Made by a program: the position numbers and the translations under genes. The notes below the pieces were generated by a model that saw only the letters and a program-made list of their open reading frames with translations, ran no database searches and was not told the DNA's origin. This document shows, one piece after another, positions 7,936-16,008 of a stretch of DNA of 53,440 nt. How positions within the stretch are numbered: the first letter of the stretch is position 1; every line of letters begins with the position of its first letter. Source of the DNA: Candidatus Rokuibacteriota bacterium (GTDB lineage: Bacteria > Methylomirabilota > Methylomirabilia > Rokubacteriales > CSP1-6); NCBI GenBank assembly GCA_003220225.1, contig QHRU01000076.1:1-53440 (forward strand), given 5' to 3'.

Positions 7936-8568
7936 GTGGCCCGCGTCGCCGGCGTCCTCTTCGACATCGGCGGCGTCGTCCAGGACTCGCCGCTGCACGC
8001 CATCGCCCGTTACGAGCGCGACCACGGCCTGCCCGCCAACGCGATCAACCGCGCCGTCGTGGCCTCGGGCGAGGCCGGAGCATGGTCGCGGCTGGAGCGC
8101 GGCGAGCTGACGCTGGAGGCCTGGTGCGCGCCGTTCGAGGCGGACTGCCGGGCGCACGGCGTGGCCGTCGACGGCAAGCGCCTCATGACCTACATCGCCG
8201 AGGCCGGACGCGAGCGCCCTCAGATGCTGCGCGCGATCCGCCGCCTGCGTGAGCGCGGGCTGCGCGTCGGCGCGCTCACCAACAACTGGCCGCGCGACGA
8301 GAACGAGCCGGGCCCGCATCGGCTGCGCCCGCACTTCGACGTGGTGATCGAGTCGCAGGCCGTCGGCATGCGCAAGCCCGACCCGCGCATCTACGAGCTG
8401 GCGTGCCGCGAGCTCGGCGTGACGCCGCCCGAGACGGCCTTCCTCGACGACATCGGGATGAACCTCAAGTCGGCGCGCGCGCTCGGCATGCACACGATCA
8501 AGGTCCAGGAGCCCGAGACCGCGCTGCGCGAGCTGGCGGCGCTCGTCGGCTTCGACCTGCTCGGCTGA
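7936..8568 (+). CDS. HAD-superfamily hydrolase
   Basis: A 210-residue HAD protein with a GTG start 4 nt after the GAF gene. The four HAD motifs are visible: nucleophile FDIGGV (D10), TNN (motif II), RKPDPRIY (motif III Lys) and FLDDIGMN (motif IV). The residue two after the nucleophile is Gly, not Asp, as in the subgroup that includes the N-terminal domain of soluble epoxide hydrolase and ACAD10/11. The substrate is unknown, probably a small phosphate ester. Confidence 0.85.
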   Translation: MARVAGVLFDIGGVVQDSPLHAIARYERDHGLPANAINRAVVASGEAGAWSRLERGELTLEAWCAPFEADCRAHGVAVDGKRLMTYIAEAGRERPQMLRAIRRLRERGLRVGALTNNWPRDENEPGPHRLRPHFDVVIESQAVGMRKPDPRIYELACRELGVTPPETAFLDDIGMNLKSARALGMHTIKVQEPETALRELAALVGFDLLG

Positions 8569-8582
8569 GTCCGCCGGAGGCT

Positions 8583-8588
8583 TATGAT
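8583..8588 (+). promoter_or_regulatory. Putative -10 box (leaderless) for Sec-AhpD gene
   Basis: TATGAT ends 6 nt before the ATG at 8595. A GGAGG at about 8576 lies too far upstream (about 14 nt) to be an ideal ribosome binding site. Confidence 0.45.
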
Positions 8589-8594
8589 GTCCGC

Positions 8595-9218
8595 ATGGCC
8601 AACGAGCGCGGACGACTGCCGAAGGCGCGACGCGAGGAGCTGAGCGAGCACCTGCAGCGGATGCTCGGGCGCTGGTACACGAACGCGTACCAGGACGACA
8701 ACCTGTTCCTCACCATGGCGCGCCGGCCCGGCCTGCTCGACGCCACGTGGGGCTTCATCCGCTACATCTACGGCGGCGGCTCCAGCGTCGAGCCCGAGCT
8801 GTTCGAGCTGGTCCGCGTCAAGCTCGCCTGGAACAACCGCTGCGTGCACTGAAGCCTCGCGCGATCCTCCTCGGCCGTGAGCCGGGGCGCGACGGAAGAC
8901 CTGGTGGCCAAGCTCACCGACTACGAGCACTCCGACCTCTCCGAGCGCACGAAGGCAGCGTTGCGCCTCGCCGACCGGTTGACCCGCGAGACTCCGGCGG
9001 TCGACGAGGCGTTCTACGACGACCTGCGCCGGCACTTCAGCGACGACCAGATCCTCGACCTCGGCATGACGATCACCTTCGCGAGCGGCTGGCAGCGCTT
9101 CATCGAAGCCTTCGGGATCGTGCCGGACCGCTGGCGTGACGGCGCACCGCCGCCCTTCCACGCGCTGCACGACCACGACTCGAAGCTTAGACTTCCTCCC
9201 ACGCTCGAGTCGCGTTGA
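8595..9218 (+). CDS. AhpD-like / carboxymuconolactone decarboxylase family selenoprotein (CxxU)
   Basis: Read through the in-frame TGA at 8850-8852, this is one 207-residue protein of the AhpD-like family. The block ELVRVKLAWNNRCVH leads to UGA at residue 86 (motif C83-V-H-U86), which is the second Cys of the family's CxxC redox site. The frame then continues without a shift through SLARSSSAVSRGATEDL into the expected helices (KLTDYEHSDLSERTKAALRLADRL), ending at 9218. Read as a stop, the UGA would leave an 85-residue protein ending just before its second active-site residue and would leave the well-conserved second half without a good start. A SECIS-like hairpin follows the UGA. Sec forms of AhpD-like proteins have been predicted before. 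The likely role is thiol-dependent peroxide reduction in the cytosol. Confidence 0.85.
8858..8891 (+). promoter_or_regulatory. SECIS-like hairpin after UGA of the AhpD-like gene
   Basis: The inner helix pairs 8870-8875 with 8881-8886 around the five-base loop CGUGA (8876-8880), which starts 24 nt after the UGA. U8871 can instead be bulged, with 8869-8870 pairing 8885-8886. An outer 5-bp helix CGCGC/GCGCG (8858-8862 with 8887-8891) closes the element. The loop has G as its second base and a GU step, and its distance from the UGA lies within the range published for bacterial SECIS elements. Confidence 0.75.
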
Positions 9219-9464
9219 CTTGCCCAGTTTCAGGAAGTGAAGCAGCTGTGCACACCCGCCGTTAGAACCCAACCCGATCAATAGAGTCGTCCCCGTATCC
9301 GGTACCAGCTCGGCAAGAAAAGGCGCGCGGTGCTTGCTATTCCGGATGATCTCTCCGTCCTGTCTGTCGAAAAATCGCGCTCTCATCGAGGCTTAGAGAC
9401 TATGACCCGTCCTGGAGTGGTATCATGGTCACGAGATCATGACCATGGGCGGTGTGGGGAGACC
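9219..9464. other. Intergenic region of lower GC, no gene seen
   Basis: About 246 bases separate the selenoprotein gene from the toxin-antitoxin pair. Base composition is visibly less GC-rich than the surroundings. No frame looks like a gene on either strand, and no tRNA is seen. Its last 40 bases hold the presumed antitoxin promoter and operator. The composition change suggests the toxin-antitoxin pair arrived by transfer. Confidence 0.5.
9421..9447 (+). promoter_or_regulatory. Promoter -10 and operator inverted repeat of the toxin-antitoxin pair
   Basis: A perfect 8-bp inverted repeat, CATGGTCA (9424-9431) and TGACCATG (9440-9447), has an 8-nt spacer. It overlaps a -10-like TATCAT (9421-9426) and ends 17 nt before the antitoxin ATG. 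The position fits autorepression by a Phd/VapB-type antitoxin dimer. Confidence 0.6.
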
Positions 9465-9698
9465 ATGAAGAAGATGCCGGCCGGCGAGTTCAAGGCCCGC
9501 TGCCTTCGGGTGATGGAAGAGGTCAAGAAATACCGGACGCCGGTCGTGATCACCAAGAAAGGACGCCCGGTCGCGAAGATCGTCCCTGTCGACGAGCCCG
9601 CCGACGACATCTTCGGGTGCATGGCCGACACCGTGAAGGTCGTCGGAGATGTCGAATCGCCGGTCTTCCCGGCGCGCGCCTGGAAAGTGCTGCGGTGA
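9465..9698 (+). CDS. Phd/YefM-family antitoxin
   Basis: A 77-residue protein starting MKKMPAGEFKARC. The Phd/YefM DNA-binding fold is recognisable from VMEEVKKYRTPVVITKKGRPVAKIVP (residues about 16-41 in two adjoining parts), followed by a C-terminal tail expected to wrap the toxin. The stop overlaps the toxin start as GTGA, the usual coupling of these pairs. It is expected to bind the inverted repeat just upstream and to neutralise the PIN toxin. Confidence 0.88.
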   Translation: MKKMPAGEFKARCLRVMEEVKKYRTPVVITKKGRPVAKIVPVDEPADDIFGCMADTVKVVGDVESPVFPARAWKVLR

Positions 9699-10090
9699 TC
9701 GTGCTCGACACACACACCTTCGCGTGGCTCATGTTGACGCCCAAACAGCTCTCCCCGGCCGCGACGAGCGCCATCCGGGCCGCCCTCGGCTCGGGCGGCA
9801 TCGCGATAGCATCCGTCACGGTTTGGGAGTTGGCGGTGATGGTGACACGAGGCCGGCTCGTGCCGAACGGGATGCCGGAAGCATGGCTCGCCGAGTTGCT
9901 CGCGCGAAGCGGGGTCGTCGTCAAAGAGATCACGCCAGCGATCGCCACGCTCGCGGCCCAGTTCCCCGAGCCGTTTCCGGGGGACCCGGCCGACCGCCTG
10001 ATCGCTGCCACGGCGCGTGCTGAGGGGATTCCGCTGGTCACGCGCGACGGTCGACTGCGCCGCAGCGCGGCTGTGCACACGATCTGGTGA
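9695..10090 (+). CDS. PIN-domain toxin (VapC-like ribonuclease)
   Basis: A 131-residue PIN-domain protein starting from GTG at 9695, inside the end of the antitoxin gene. The acidic metal ligands expected of PIN nucleases are present: D5 in VLDTHTFAW, E45 in VTVWELAV, D100 in PADRLIAATA and D118 in VTRDGRL. The VLDTHTF start places it in the COG3744-like group usually paired with Phd-type antitoxins. The predicted action is Mg-dependent RNA cleavage; the target (often tRNA in VapC) cannot be told. It ends 6 nt before the convergent CoA-transferase stop. Confidence 0.88.
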   Translation: MIVLDTHTFAWLMLTPKQLSPAATSAIRAALGSGGIAIASVTVWELAVMVTRGRLVPNGMPEAWLAELLARSGVVVKEITPAIATLAAQFPEPFPGDPADRLIAATARAEGIPLVTRDGRLRRSAAVHTIW

Positions 10091-10096
10091 GCGGGC

Positions 10097-11392
10097 TCAA
10101 CCGCTCGTCGCGCGGGTGACCTTCGCGGCGAGCAGCGCGTCGATGGCCGCCGCCTCGAAGCCCAGCTCGCCAAGGATCGCGCGCGTCTGGGACGCGAACG
10201 CCGGCGTCGGCGCGCCGGGCTGAAAGCCGCCGCCGTCCAGCTTCACGGGCGGCGCCAGCACGCGCACGGGCCCCAGCGCCGGGTGCGGCAGGTCGTGGAA
10301 GAACCCGTTGGCGCGCGCCTGCTCGTCGTCGAACAACTCGGCGGAGAAGCGGACGGCGGCGCCGGGCACGCCACGCTTGTCGAAGATCGGCTTCCACTCG
10401 GCGGCGGTGCGCGAGGCGAGCACCTTCTCGCACCGCTCGGCCAGCCCGGTGTAGTGGCGCTCGAGGGCGGCGCGGTCGGCGCCCCGCGGGGCGTCGTCGA
10501 CGAGGCCGAGCACCTCCATGAACGCGCGCTGCAGACCCGGGCTCACGCACGCCACGCCCACCACGTCGTCCTTCGTCGCGTACGTGCGGTAGTAGACGTT
10601 GACCATGCCCGGCGTGCGCGCGGAGGGCACGATCTCGTCCTGCTCCGTGAACGGCCGTCCCGCCGCCCGCATCGCGGCGAGGCGCGCGCGGACCTTCGCG
10701 TGCTCGGCGCCGTCCACCGACTCGACGCGTACCATCGAGTTGTTCTGCGCCACCAGCGCCGCCATCATCAGCGCCGCTTCCACCTCGCCGCCGCGGCCGG
10801 TGCGCTCACGCCGGAGCAGCGCGGACGCGATGCCGAAGGCGAGCGACAGCGCGCAGACGTAGTCGGCGACCGGCGCCTCCCCGGTAGCGGGAACGCCGTC
10901 CTCGACACGGCCGAGCGCGGCCATGAGGCCGGTCCGCGCTTGCACAACGAGATCCATGCCGGCCAGCCGCGCGTCGGGGCCGCGGCGGCCGAAGGCGCTG
11001 ACGCTGCCCACGATGAGTCGCGGGAAGCGCGGCGCCAGCGACGTCCAGTCGAGGCCGAACTCCTCGGCCAGTCCCGGGCGAAAGTTGGTGAGGATCACGT
11101 CGGCGCGCGCGAGCAAGCGCTCGATCACCTCCTGGGCGCGCGGATGGCGCAGGTCCAGCGGCAGCGAGCGCTTGCCCCGGTTGCGCGAGAGGAAGTGGCG
11201 CGTCTCGCCCGGCGCGAGGGGCGAGAGCTGGCGCACGGGATCGCCCTCGAGCGCCTCGATCTTGGTGACGCGCGCGCCGCCCTCGGCGAGCAATTGCGCG
11301 CAGAAGGGAACGGCGATGAACTGGCCGAACTCGACGACCTCGATGCCGGCGAACGGTCGCGACGACGTGTCCGCGCTCGACGAGGGACTCAT
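10097..11392 (-). CDS. CaiB/BaiF-type (class III) CoA-transferase
   Basis: A 431-residue formyl-CoA-transferase-family protein. The N-terminal Rossmann part begins GIEVVEFGQFIAVPFCAQLLAEGGA (in two pieces, residues about 16-40). NRGKRSLPLDL and ILTNFRPGLAEEFGLD are typical, and D147 in LAGMDLVVQARTG is the catalytic aspartate that forms the acyl anhydride. It transfers CoA between carboxylic acids; the substrate pair is unknown. It is divergent from the FMN oxidase with a 45-bp spacer, suggesting joint use in hydroxy-acid metabolism. A weak -10-like TACGCT lies 8 nt before the ATG on the minus strand. Confidence 0.92.
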   Translation of the reverse strand: MSPSSSADTSSRPFAGIEVVEFGQFIAVPFCAQLLAEGGARVTKIEALEGDPVRQLSPLAPGETRHFLSRNRGKRSLPLDLRHPRAQEVIERLLARADVILTNFRPGLAEEFGLDWTSLAPRFPRLIVGSVSAFGRRGPDARLAGMDLVVQARTGLMAALGRVEDGVPATGEAPVADYVCALSLAFGIASALLRRERTGRGGEVEAALMMAALVAQNNSMVRVESVDGAEHAKVRARLAAMRAAGRPFTEQDEIVPSARTPGMVNVYYRTYATKDDVVGVACVSPGLQRAFMEVLGLVDDAPRGADRAALERHYTGLAERCEKVLASRTAAEWKPIFDKRGVPGAAVRFSAELFDDEQARANGFFHDLPHPALGPVRVLAPPVKLDGGGFQPGAPTPAFASQTRAILGELGFEAAAIDALLAAKVTRATSG

Positions 11393-11424
11393 GGGCGGCT
11401 AGCGTAGCACGCGCCTCGTTCTGC

Positions 11425-11430
11425 TATCCT
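11425..11430 (+). promoter_or_regulatory. Putative -10 box (leaderless) for FMN oxidase gene
   Basis: TATCCT ends 7 nt before the ATG at 11438; no ribosome binding site lies between. Confidence 0.45.
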
Positions 11431-11437
11431 CGGGGCC

Positions 11438-12526
11438 ATGGGCTCAGGACTCGAAGACCGCTTCCAGACGCTGCACGAGATCGTCCGCGCCGCGAAGAAC
11501 CGCCTGCCCGCCGGGGAGTGGGACTACCTGATGGGCGCCACCGAGACCGAGACGACGCTGCGCCGCAACCGGCTGGCCCTCGACTCGATCGCCTTCCGGC
11601 CGCGCGTGCTGCGCGACGTCTCGAAGGTCGACGCGACGTCCACGTTCCTCGGCCGGCCCGTGCGCATCCCGGTGATCTTCGCGCCGATCGGCTCGGTCGA
11701 GTCGTTCACCCCGGGCGGCGGCGCCACCGCGGCGCAGGCGTCGGCGGACTTCGGCGTGCCGCAGATGCTCTCGAGCGTCTGCAACCCCGGGCTGGAGGCG
11801 GTGGCGAAGGCCGCCGACAACTTCCGCATCTTCCAGCTCTACGTGCGCGGCGACGACGCGTTCGTGGACGACTGGGTGCGCCGCGCGGTGGACAACGGCT
11901 ACGCGGCGTTCGCCATCACCGTGGATACCGCGGCCTACAGCCGCCGCGAGCGGGACCTGGCCCGGCGCTTCGTCAAGCCGTGGCGGCAGCGCGCCACCGG
12001 CCACGACTTCCAGTCGGCGTTCTCGTGGGATCACATCAAGCGCTTCAAGGACACGCACCGGATCCCGCTCATCCTCAAGGGCATCGCGACGGCGGAGGAC
12101 GCGGTGCTCGCGTGCGAGCACGGTGTTGACGTCGTCTACGTCTCCAACCACGGCGGCCGCCAGCTCGACCACGGGCGCGGCTCCGCCGACGTGCTGCCCG
12201 AGGTGGTGAGAGCGGTCGCGGGGCGTGCGCGCATCATCGTGGACGGCGCCTTCCAGCGCGGCACCGACGTCGTGAAGGCGATCGCGCTCGGCGCCGACCT
12301 CGTCGGCCTGGGCCGCATGCCGTGCATCGGCCTCGCCGCCGCCGCCGCGCCGGGCTGCGTGCGCGTGATGGAGCTGCTGGAGGACGAGATCCGCATCGCG
12401 CTCGGCCTGCTCGGGGTGGCGCGCTGGAAGGAGCTGGACGCGTCCTACCTGCACCATGGCGCGCCCGTGGTGGCGGTGCCGCGCGTCACCAGCGCGTTTC
12501 CGCTCCTCGACGAGCCGGGTTACTGA
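11438..12526 (+). CDS. FMN-dependent alpha-hydroxy-acid dehydrogenase/oxidase
   Basis: A 362-residue TIM-barrel flavoprotein of the lactate/glycolate/mandelate oxidase family. Signature residues are present: IFAPIGS, FQLYVRGD, TVDTAAYSRRERD, LILKGI (K214) and the catalytic SNHGGRQLD (H238, R241), then IIVDGAFQRGTDVVKAIALGA and VGLGR for the phosphate loop. It oxidises an (S)-2-hydroxy acid to the keto acid. The electron acceptor and substrate are not determinable. It ends 4 nt before the convergent amidohydrolase stop. Confidence 0.92.
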   Translation: MGSGLEDRFQTLHEIVRAAKNRLPAGEWDYLMGATETETTLRRNRLALDSIAFRPRVLRDVSKVDATSTFLGRPVRIPVIFAPIGSVESFTPGGGATAAQASADFGVPQMLSSVCNPGLEAVAKAADNFRIFQLYVRGDDAFVDDWVRRAVDNGYAAFAITVDTAAYSRRERDLARRFVKPWRQRATGHDFQSAFSWDHIKRFKDTHRIPLILKGIATAEDAVLACEHGVDVVYVSNHGGRQLDHGRGSADVLPEVVRAVAGRARIIVDGAFQRGTDVVKAIALGADLVGLGRMPCIGLAAAAAPGCVRVMELLEDEIRIALGLLGVARWKELDASYLHHGAPVVAVPRVTSAFPLLDEPGY

Positions 12527-12530
12527 GCGC

Positions 12531-13838
12531 CTACCAGGCCAGGATCTCCGGCCGAAAGTCCTCGATCCGCTCCTTGACAACGAGCACCGGGTCGATGCCG
12601 TAGAGGCGCCGCGCGTTCTCGCCGAGGAGCTTCCTCTGCACCGGCTCCGGCACGGCGAACTTGGCCATCGCCTCCAGCGCGTCCCAGACGTCCTCGGCGT
12701 CGTGATGCGGATAGTCGGACGACCAGATCCCCACGTTCTCGTAGAGGTCCCACATGCGGTAGACCGGCTCCTCGTCGCTCTCGAACGCGATGAAGCAGCG
12801 GCGATAGAACGTCTCGGAGGGATCGGCGATGCTCGTCTCGCGGCCGCGCTGGAACGCGTAGAGGTCGAGGAAGTTGCGGCTGCGGCCGAGCACCATCGGC
12901 AGCCACGTCGCGTTCGACTCCAGCACCGCGCACGTGAGGCGCGGGAACTTCTGGAGCCAGCCGGTCATGAGCACCGTGGTGAGCCACGTCATCGCCTCCA
13001 TGATGAAGCCCAGCGACTCGCTGGCGTCGATGGTCGGCTCCATGGCAAACACGATGTTGCTGACGAACTGCCCCGGCGAGTAGACGACGGCCTCGTCGGT
13101 GAAGAGCAGGCCGGTGCCGGCGCCGCGCGTCTGCGCGATGCGCTGCGCCCACTCCGACGTGAGCGCCTCGCGCGAGGGAAACGTATGCATCGCCAGCACC
13201 ACGCCGAGCTCCTCGAACTCGCGCCAGAGCAGATCGAAGTCGGGCAGCGTTGGATAGCGGCCGTTCCAGAAGCAGGGGCGGACGGCGGCCGCCTTGAATC
13301 CCTTCTTCGCCACGCGCCGCAGCTCGGCGATCGAGTGCTCGACGCTCTGGATCGGCAGCACGGCGCACGGAAAGAGCCGCCGCCGGTCGGCGGCCGCGTA
13401 GTCGTCGATCCAGTCGTTGTACGCCGTGGCGAGGACGCGCGCGGCCTCGGGGTCGCGCACGAGGGCCAGGCGCACGAACCACGAGGGAAACAGCATCACC
13501 TGGTCGGTTCCCAGCGCGTCCATGTCGCGCAGGCGGGCACGCGGGTCACGACTGCCCTTCAAGCGTCCGAAGCGCGCCTTCCACTCCTCGGTGCCCGGCG
13601 TCAGCCGGCCGACCTCCTTCTTGTTCCACCGCGGCCAGCCGACCTCCGCCGCGTTCGCGCGCTCGCGCGAGGCGGGCACGGCGCGGCCGTTGATCAGGAG
13701 CGTCTCGGTGTCGGTGTGGAAGTGGAACTGGGTCTTCGCCCAGGCGCGGACGCGAGCGGGTACGTACTCCTCCCAGATCTCCGGCGGCTCGACGATATGG
13801 CTGTCGCAATCGAAGACGGGAAAGGACTTGGTCGCCAT
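12531..13838 (-). CDS. Amidohydrolase-2 (ACMSD-like) family metal-dependent hydrolase
   Basis: A 435-residue TIM-barrel protein. The N-terminal metal motif is FDCDSHIVEPPEIW (D12, H14). A mid-barrel VLAMHTFPS carries a further His, and the late aspartate is in GIWSSDYPHHD. It ends with GENARRLYGI, typical of ACMSD/gamma-resorcylate-decarboxylase relatives. Proteins of this subgroup decarboxylate or hydrolyse aromatic or heteroaromatic acids; the substrate is unknown. AGGAGG on the minus strand precedes the ATG at 13838. Confidence 0.88.
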   Translation of the reverse strand: MATKSFPVFDCDSHIVEPPEIWEEYVPARVRAWAKTQFHFHTDTETLLINGRAVPASRERANAAEVGWPRWNKKEVGRLTPGTEEWKARFGRLKGSRDPRARLRDMDALGTDQVMLFPSWFVRLALVRDPEAARVLATAYNDWIDDYAAADRRRLFPCAVLPIQSVEHSIAELRRVAKKGFKAAAVRPCFWNGRYPTLPDFDLLWREFEELGVVLAMHTFPSREALTSEWAQRIAQTRGAGTGLLFTDEAVVYSPGQFVSNIVFAMEPTIDASESLGFIMEAMTWLTTVLMTGWLQKFPRLTCAVLESNATWLPMVLGRSRNFLDLYAFQRGRETSIADPSETFYRRCFIAFESDEEPVYRMWDLYENVGIWSSDYPHHDAEDVWDALEAMAKFAVPEPVQRKLLGENARRLYGIDPVLVVKERIEDFRPEILAW

Positions 13839-13888
13839 CGGCGCCTCCTGTGGGGACGCTACGGTACACTTGCGGGGCGGAGGCTACC

Positions 13889-14386
13889 ATGAGCACGATC
13901 CCAGCGCCCCGAGGCCACGCCGTCGTCGTCCAGCCGGACGAGGGCCCCTCGTACTGGCAACCGGTGCCGGCCAGCGGCCACGCCGATCCGAAGCTCACGC
14001 CGGAGCTCACGCGGTTTCCCGCGCTGTCGATGGGCTACCAGACGATCGCGCCTGGCGGCCGCGTGCGCGAGCACTCGCACGGCGACCAGATCGAATTGCA
14101 GATCTGCTTCCGCGGCCGCGGGCACGTGCTGGTCGACGGCGCGACGCACCCGCTCGTCCCCGGCACCGCCTGCTTCCTCGGCTACGACGTCAAGCACGAG
14201 ATCGTGAACGACGGCGCCGAGGACCTCGTGATGATGTGGCTCATCACGCCCCATGGCCTCGAGGAATTCTTCAAGGCGATCGGCCGGCCGCGCACGCCGG
14301 GTCAGCCCGCGCCCGCGCCGTTCGCGCGACCGGAGGACATCGTAGCCGTCGAGCGCGCCATGGGCATGAACGACACGCGTGCCTAG
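13889..14386 (+). CDS. Cupin-domain protein
   Basis: A 165-residue single-domain cupin. The metal-binding first motif is GGRVREHSHGDQIELQICF, with two His and a Glu, and the second is PGTACFLGYDVKHEIVNDG. GGAGG lies 8 nt before the ATG at 13889. It is divergent from the amidohydrolase, and both may act on related ring-derived or keto acids; that link is only positional. The stop overlaps the GTG of the next gene by 8 nt. Confidence 0.82.
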   Translation: MSTIPAPRGHAVVVQPDEGPSYWQPVPASGHADPKLTPELTRFPALSMGYQTIAPGGRVREHSHGDQIELQICFRGRGHVLVDGATHPLVPGTACFLGYDVKHEIVNDGAEDLVMMWLITPHGLEEFFKAIGRPRTPGQPAPAPFARPEDIVAVERAMGMNDTRA

Positions 14387-14750
14387 GGTCGCCGCGCTGA
14401 CGGCGGCCGCTCTGCTCTTCGCGGCGCCGGCGAGCGCCGGCGACGTGACGCTCGTCGGTCCCGAGGGCCGCGTCGCACTCTCGGAGGCCGCGCAGGCCGA
14501 CGCCGCCGCCGAGTGGAAGGCGCGCGAGGCCCGTCCGCACCTCTACCTCCGCGACGAGCCGTCGGTCGTGATGCCCCGGGGCGTGCGCGGCGGGCCGTCC
14601 ACGCACGCCACGGAGGTGCTCATCGGCATCGCCAATCCGAAGTTCCCGGAGCAGCCGCTCATGTGCCAGCCGGCGCTGCGGCCCTACTTCGACAAGGCCG
14701 CCGCGGACCACAGCGGCCGGATCCTCGAGCAGGTACGGCGGCAGAACTAG
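14379..14750 (+). CDS. Small secreted protein of unknown function
   Basis: A 123-residue protein from GTG 14379, overlapping the cupin gene's end. Residues 1-21 form a signal peptide (basic start, VAALTAAALLFAA, cleavage after ASA). The mature part has two cysteine-poor blocks, one with GPEGRVALSEA and one with PLMCQPALRPYFDKAA. No family is recognised. The single mature cysteine (in LMCQ) is not in a lipobox. It lies inside a tight run of small metabolic genes and precedes an alpha/beta hydrolase by 2 nt. Confidence 0.7.
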   Translation: MPRVAALTAAALLFAAPASAGDVTLVGPEGRVALSEAAQADAAAEWKAREARPHLYLRDEPSVVMPRGVRGGPSTHATEVLIGIANPKFPEQPLMCQPALRPYFDKAAADHSGRILEQVRRQN

Positions 14751-14752
14751 CG

Positions 14753-15547
14753 ATGCCGGCGATTTCCATCGGCGACGCGGACATCTACTACGAGGACGAG
14801 GGCCAGGGGCCGCCGCTCATGCTCGTGCCCGGCCTGGCCGGCCAGGGCTCGTTCTGGATCTCGCAGGTGCCCGACTTCTCGCGCGACTTCCGCACGATCG
14901 TCCACGATCACCGCGGCGCGGGACGCAGCACGCACTCGCGCATCACCTACTCCGTGGAGCAGATGGCGGACGACACCCTGCGGCTCATGGACGCCCTCGG
15001 CACCGACACCGCGCACTTCGTCGGGCACTCCACGGGCGGCGCCATCGGCCAGGTCATCGCGACGGACCACCCCGACCGCCTGCGCAGCCTCGTGCTGAGC
15101 GCGACGTGGGCGGGGCCGGATCCGTTCTTCCGGCGGCTCTTCGAGAGCCGCAAGCGGACGCTGCTCGACTCCGGCGTCGAGGCGTACCTGCGCGCGTCGG
15201 TGCTGTTCCAGGCGACGCCGAAGTGGGTGAGCGAGCACGACGAGTTCATCGGCGAGCTGCACCGCGTGACCGCGGCGAGCTATGCGCCCGTCGAGGTGGT
15301 CGCAAGCCGCATCGACGCCATCGTCCGTCACGACCGCCGCCGCCGACTCTCGGAGATCCGCGTGCCGACGCTCGTCGTCGTCGCGCGCGACGATATGATC
15401 ACGCCGCCGTTCTACTCCGAGGAGCTGGCGTCGGCGATTCCCGGCGCCAAGCTCGTGGTGCTCGAGGGCGGCGGGCACTTTTCGCCAGCCATTCACGCCG
15501 GGCCGTACAACGCCACCGTCGGCGCCTTCCTGCGCGCCGTCCGCTGA
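14753..15547 (+). CDS. Alpha/beta hydrolase (RutD / enol-lactonase-like)
   Basis: A 264-residue alpha/beta hydrolase starting 2 nt after the secreted-protein stop. The oxyanion region is LMLVPGLAGQGSFW, the nucleophile elbow GHSTGG (S93), the acid ARDD (D213/D214) and the base GGGHF (H242), giving a complete triad. The short start AISIGDADIYYEDEG resembles 3-oxoadipate enol-lactonase and the 3-aminoacrylate hydrolase RutD; no other rut genes are nearby, so the substrate stays open. Confidence 0.88.
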   Translation: MPAISIGDADIYYEDEGQGPPLMLVPGLAGQGSFWISQVPDFSRDFRTIVHDHRGAGRSTHSRITYSVEQMADDTLRLMDALGTDTAHFVGHSTGGAIGQVIATDHPDRLRSLVLSATWAGPDPFFRRLFESRKRTLLDSGVEAYLRASVLFQATPKWVSEHDEFIGELHRVTAASYAPVEVVASRIDAIVRHDRRRRLSEIRVPTLVVVARDDMITPPFYSEELASAIPGAKLVVLEGGGHFSPAIHAGPYNATVGAFLRAVR

Positions 15548-15570
15548 GCTCACGAGAGGAGGACGCTTCG

Positions 15571-15999
15571 ATGCAGATCCCCGACGCCGTGCGCACGGTG
15601 GTCGACACCGCGCCCTTTGCCCACCTCACCACCCTGAACGCCGACGGCGGTCCTCAGGTCACCATCGTCTGGGTGGACATCGAGGGCGACGAGTTCATGA
15701 TCGGCCACATGGGCGACCGGCGGAAGACGAAGAACGTCCGTCACGACCCGCGCGTGGCGCTCTCGATGCTGGCCACGACGCTGAGCCCGACCGGGCTGCG
15801 CGAGTACGTGGTGGTGTATGGCCGCGCCCGCGTGACCGAAGGCGGCGCCGCGCCGCTGCTCCAGAAGCTGGCGCGTCGCTACCTTGGGCCGAACGTCGAG
15901 TTCCCGCCGCCTGCGTACCGCAACCAGCCGGGCTTCATCACGCGGATCACGCCCGAGCGCTTCGGCGGTGTCGGGGTGTGGAGCCCGGCCAAGCACTGA
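15571..15999 (+). CDS. PPOX-class flavin/F420-binding oxidoreductase
   Basis: A 142-residue split-barrel protein of the pyridoxamine-phosphate-oxidase superfamily. HLTTLNADGGPQVTIVWVDIEG is the typical start (residues about 17-38), with RRKTKNVRHDPRVALSM as the cofactor phosphate-binding segment. The family includes F420H2-dependent reductases as well as FMN and heme binders; the cofactor cannot be decided here. GAGGAGG precedes the ATG at 15571. It is convergent with the Mur ligase gene. Confidence 0.85.
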   Translation: MQIPDAVRTVVDTAPFAHLTTLNADGGPQVTIVWVDIEGDEFMIGHMGDRRKTKNVRHDPRVALSMLATTLSPTGLREYVVVYGRARVTEGGAAPLLQKLARRYLGPNVEFPPPAYRNQPGFITRITPERFGGVGVWSPAKH

Positions 16000-16008
16000 C
16001 GCCGCCGC

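Noticed and set aside
8877-9218. Reading the second half of the AhpD-like gene as a separate gene or as a frameshifted pseudogene
   Set aside because: Both halves are in the same frame, separated only by the UGA at the CxxC position, with a hairpin after it. Selenocysteine explains all of this more simply than a frameshift or a nonsense mutation.
14753-15547. Firm assignment as RutD or PcaD
   Set aside because: The triad is generic and no rut or pca genes are nearby.
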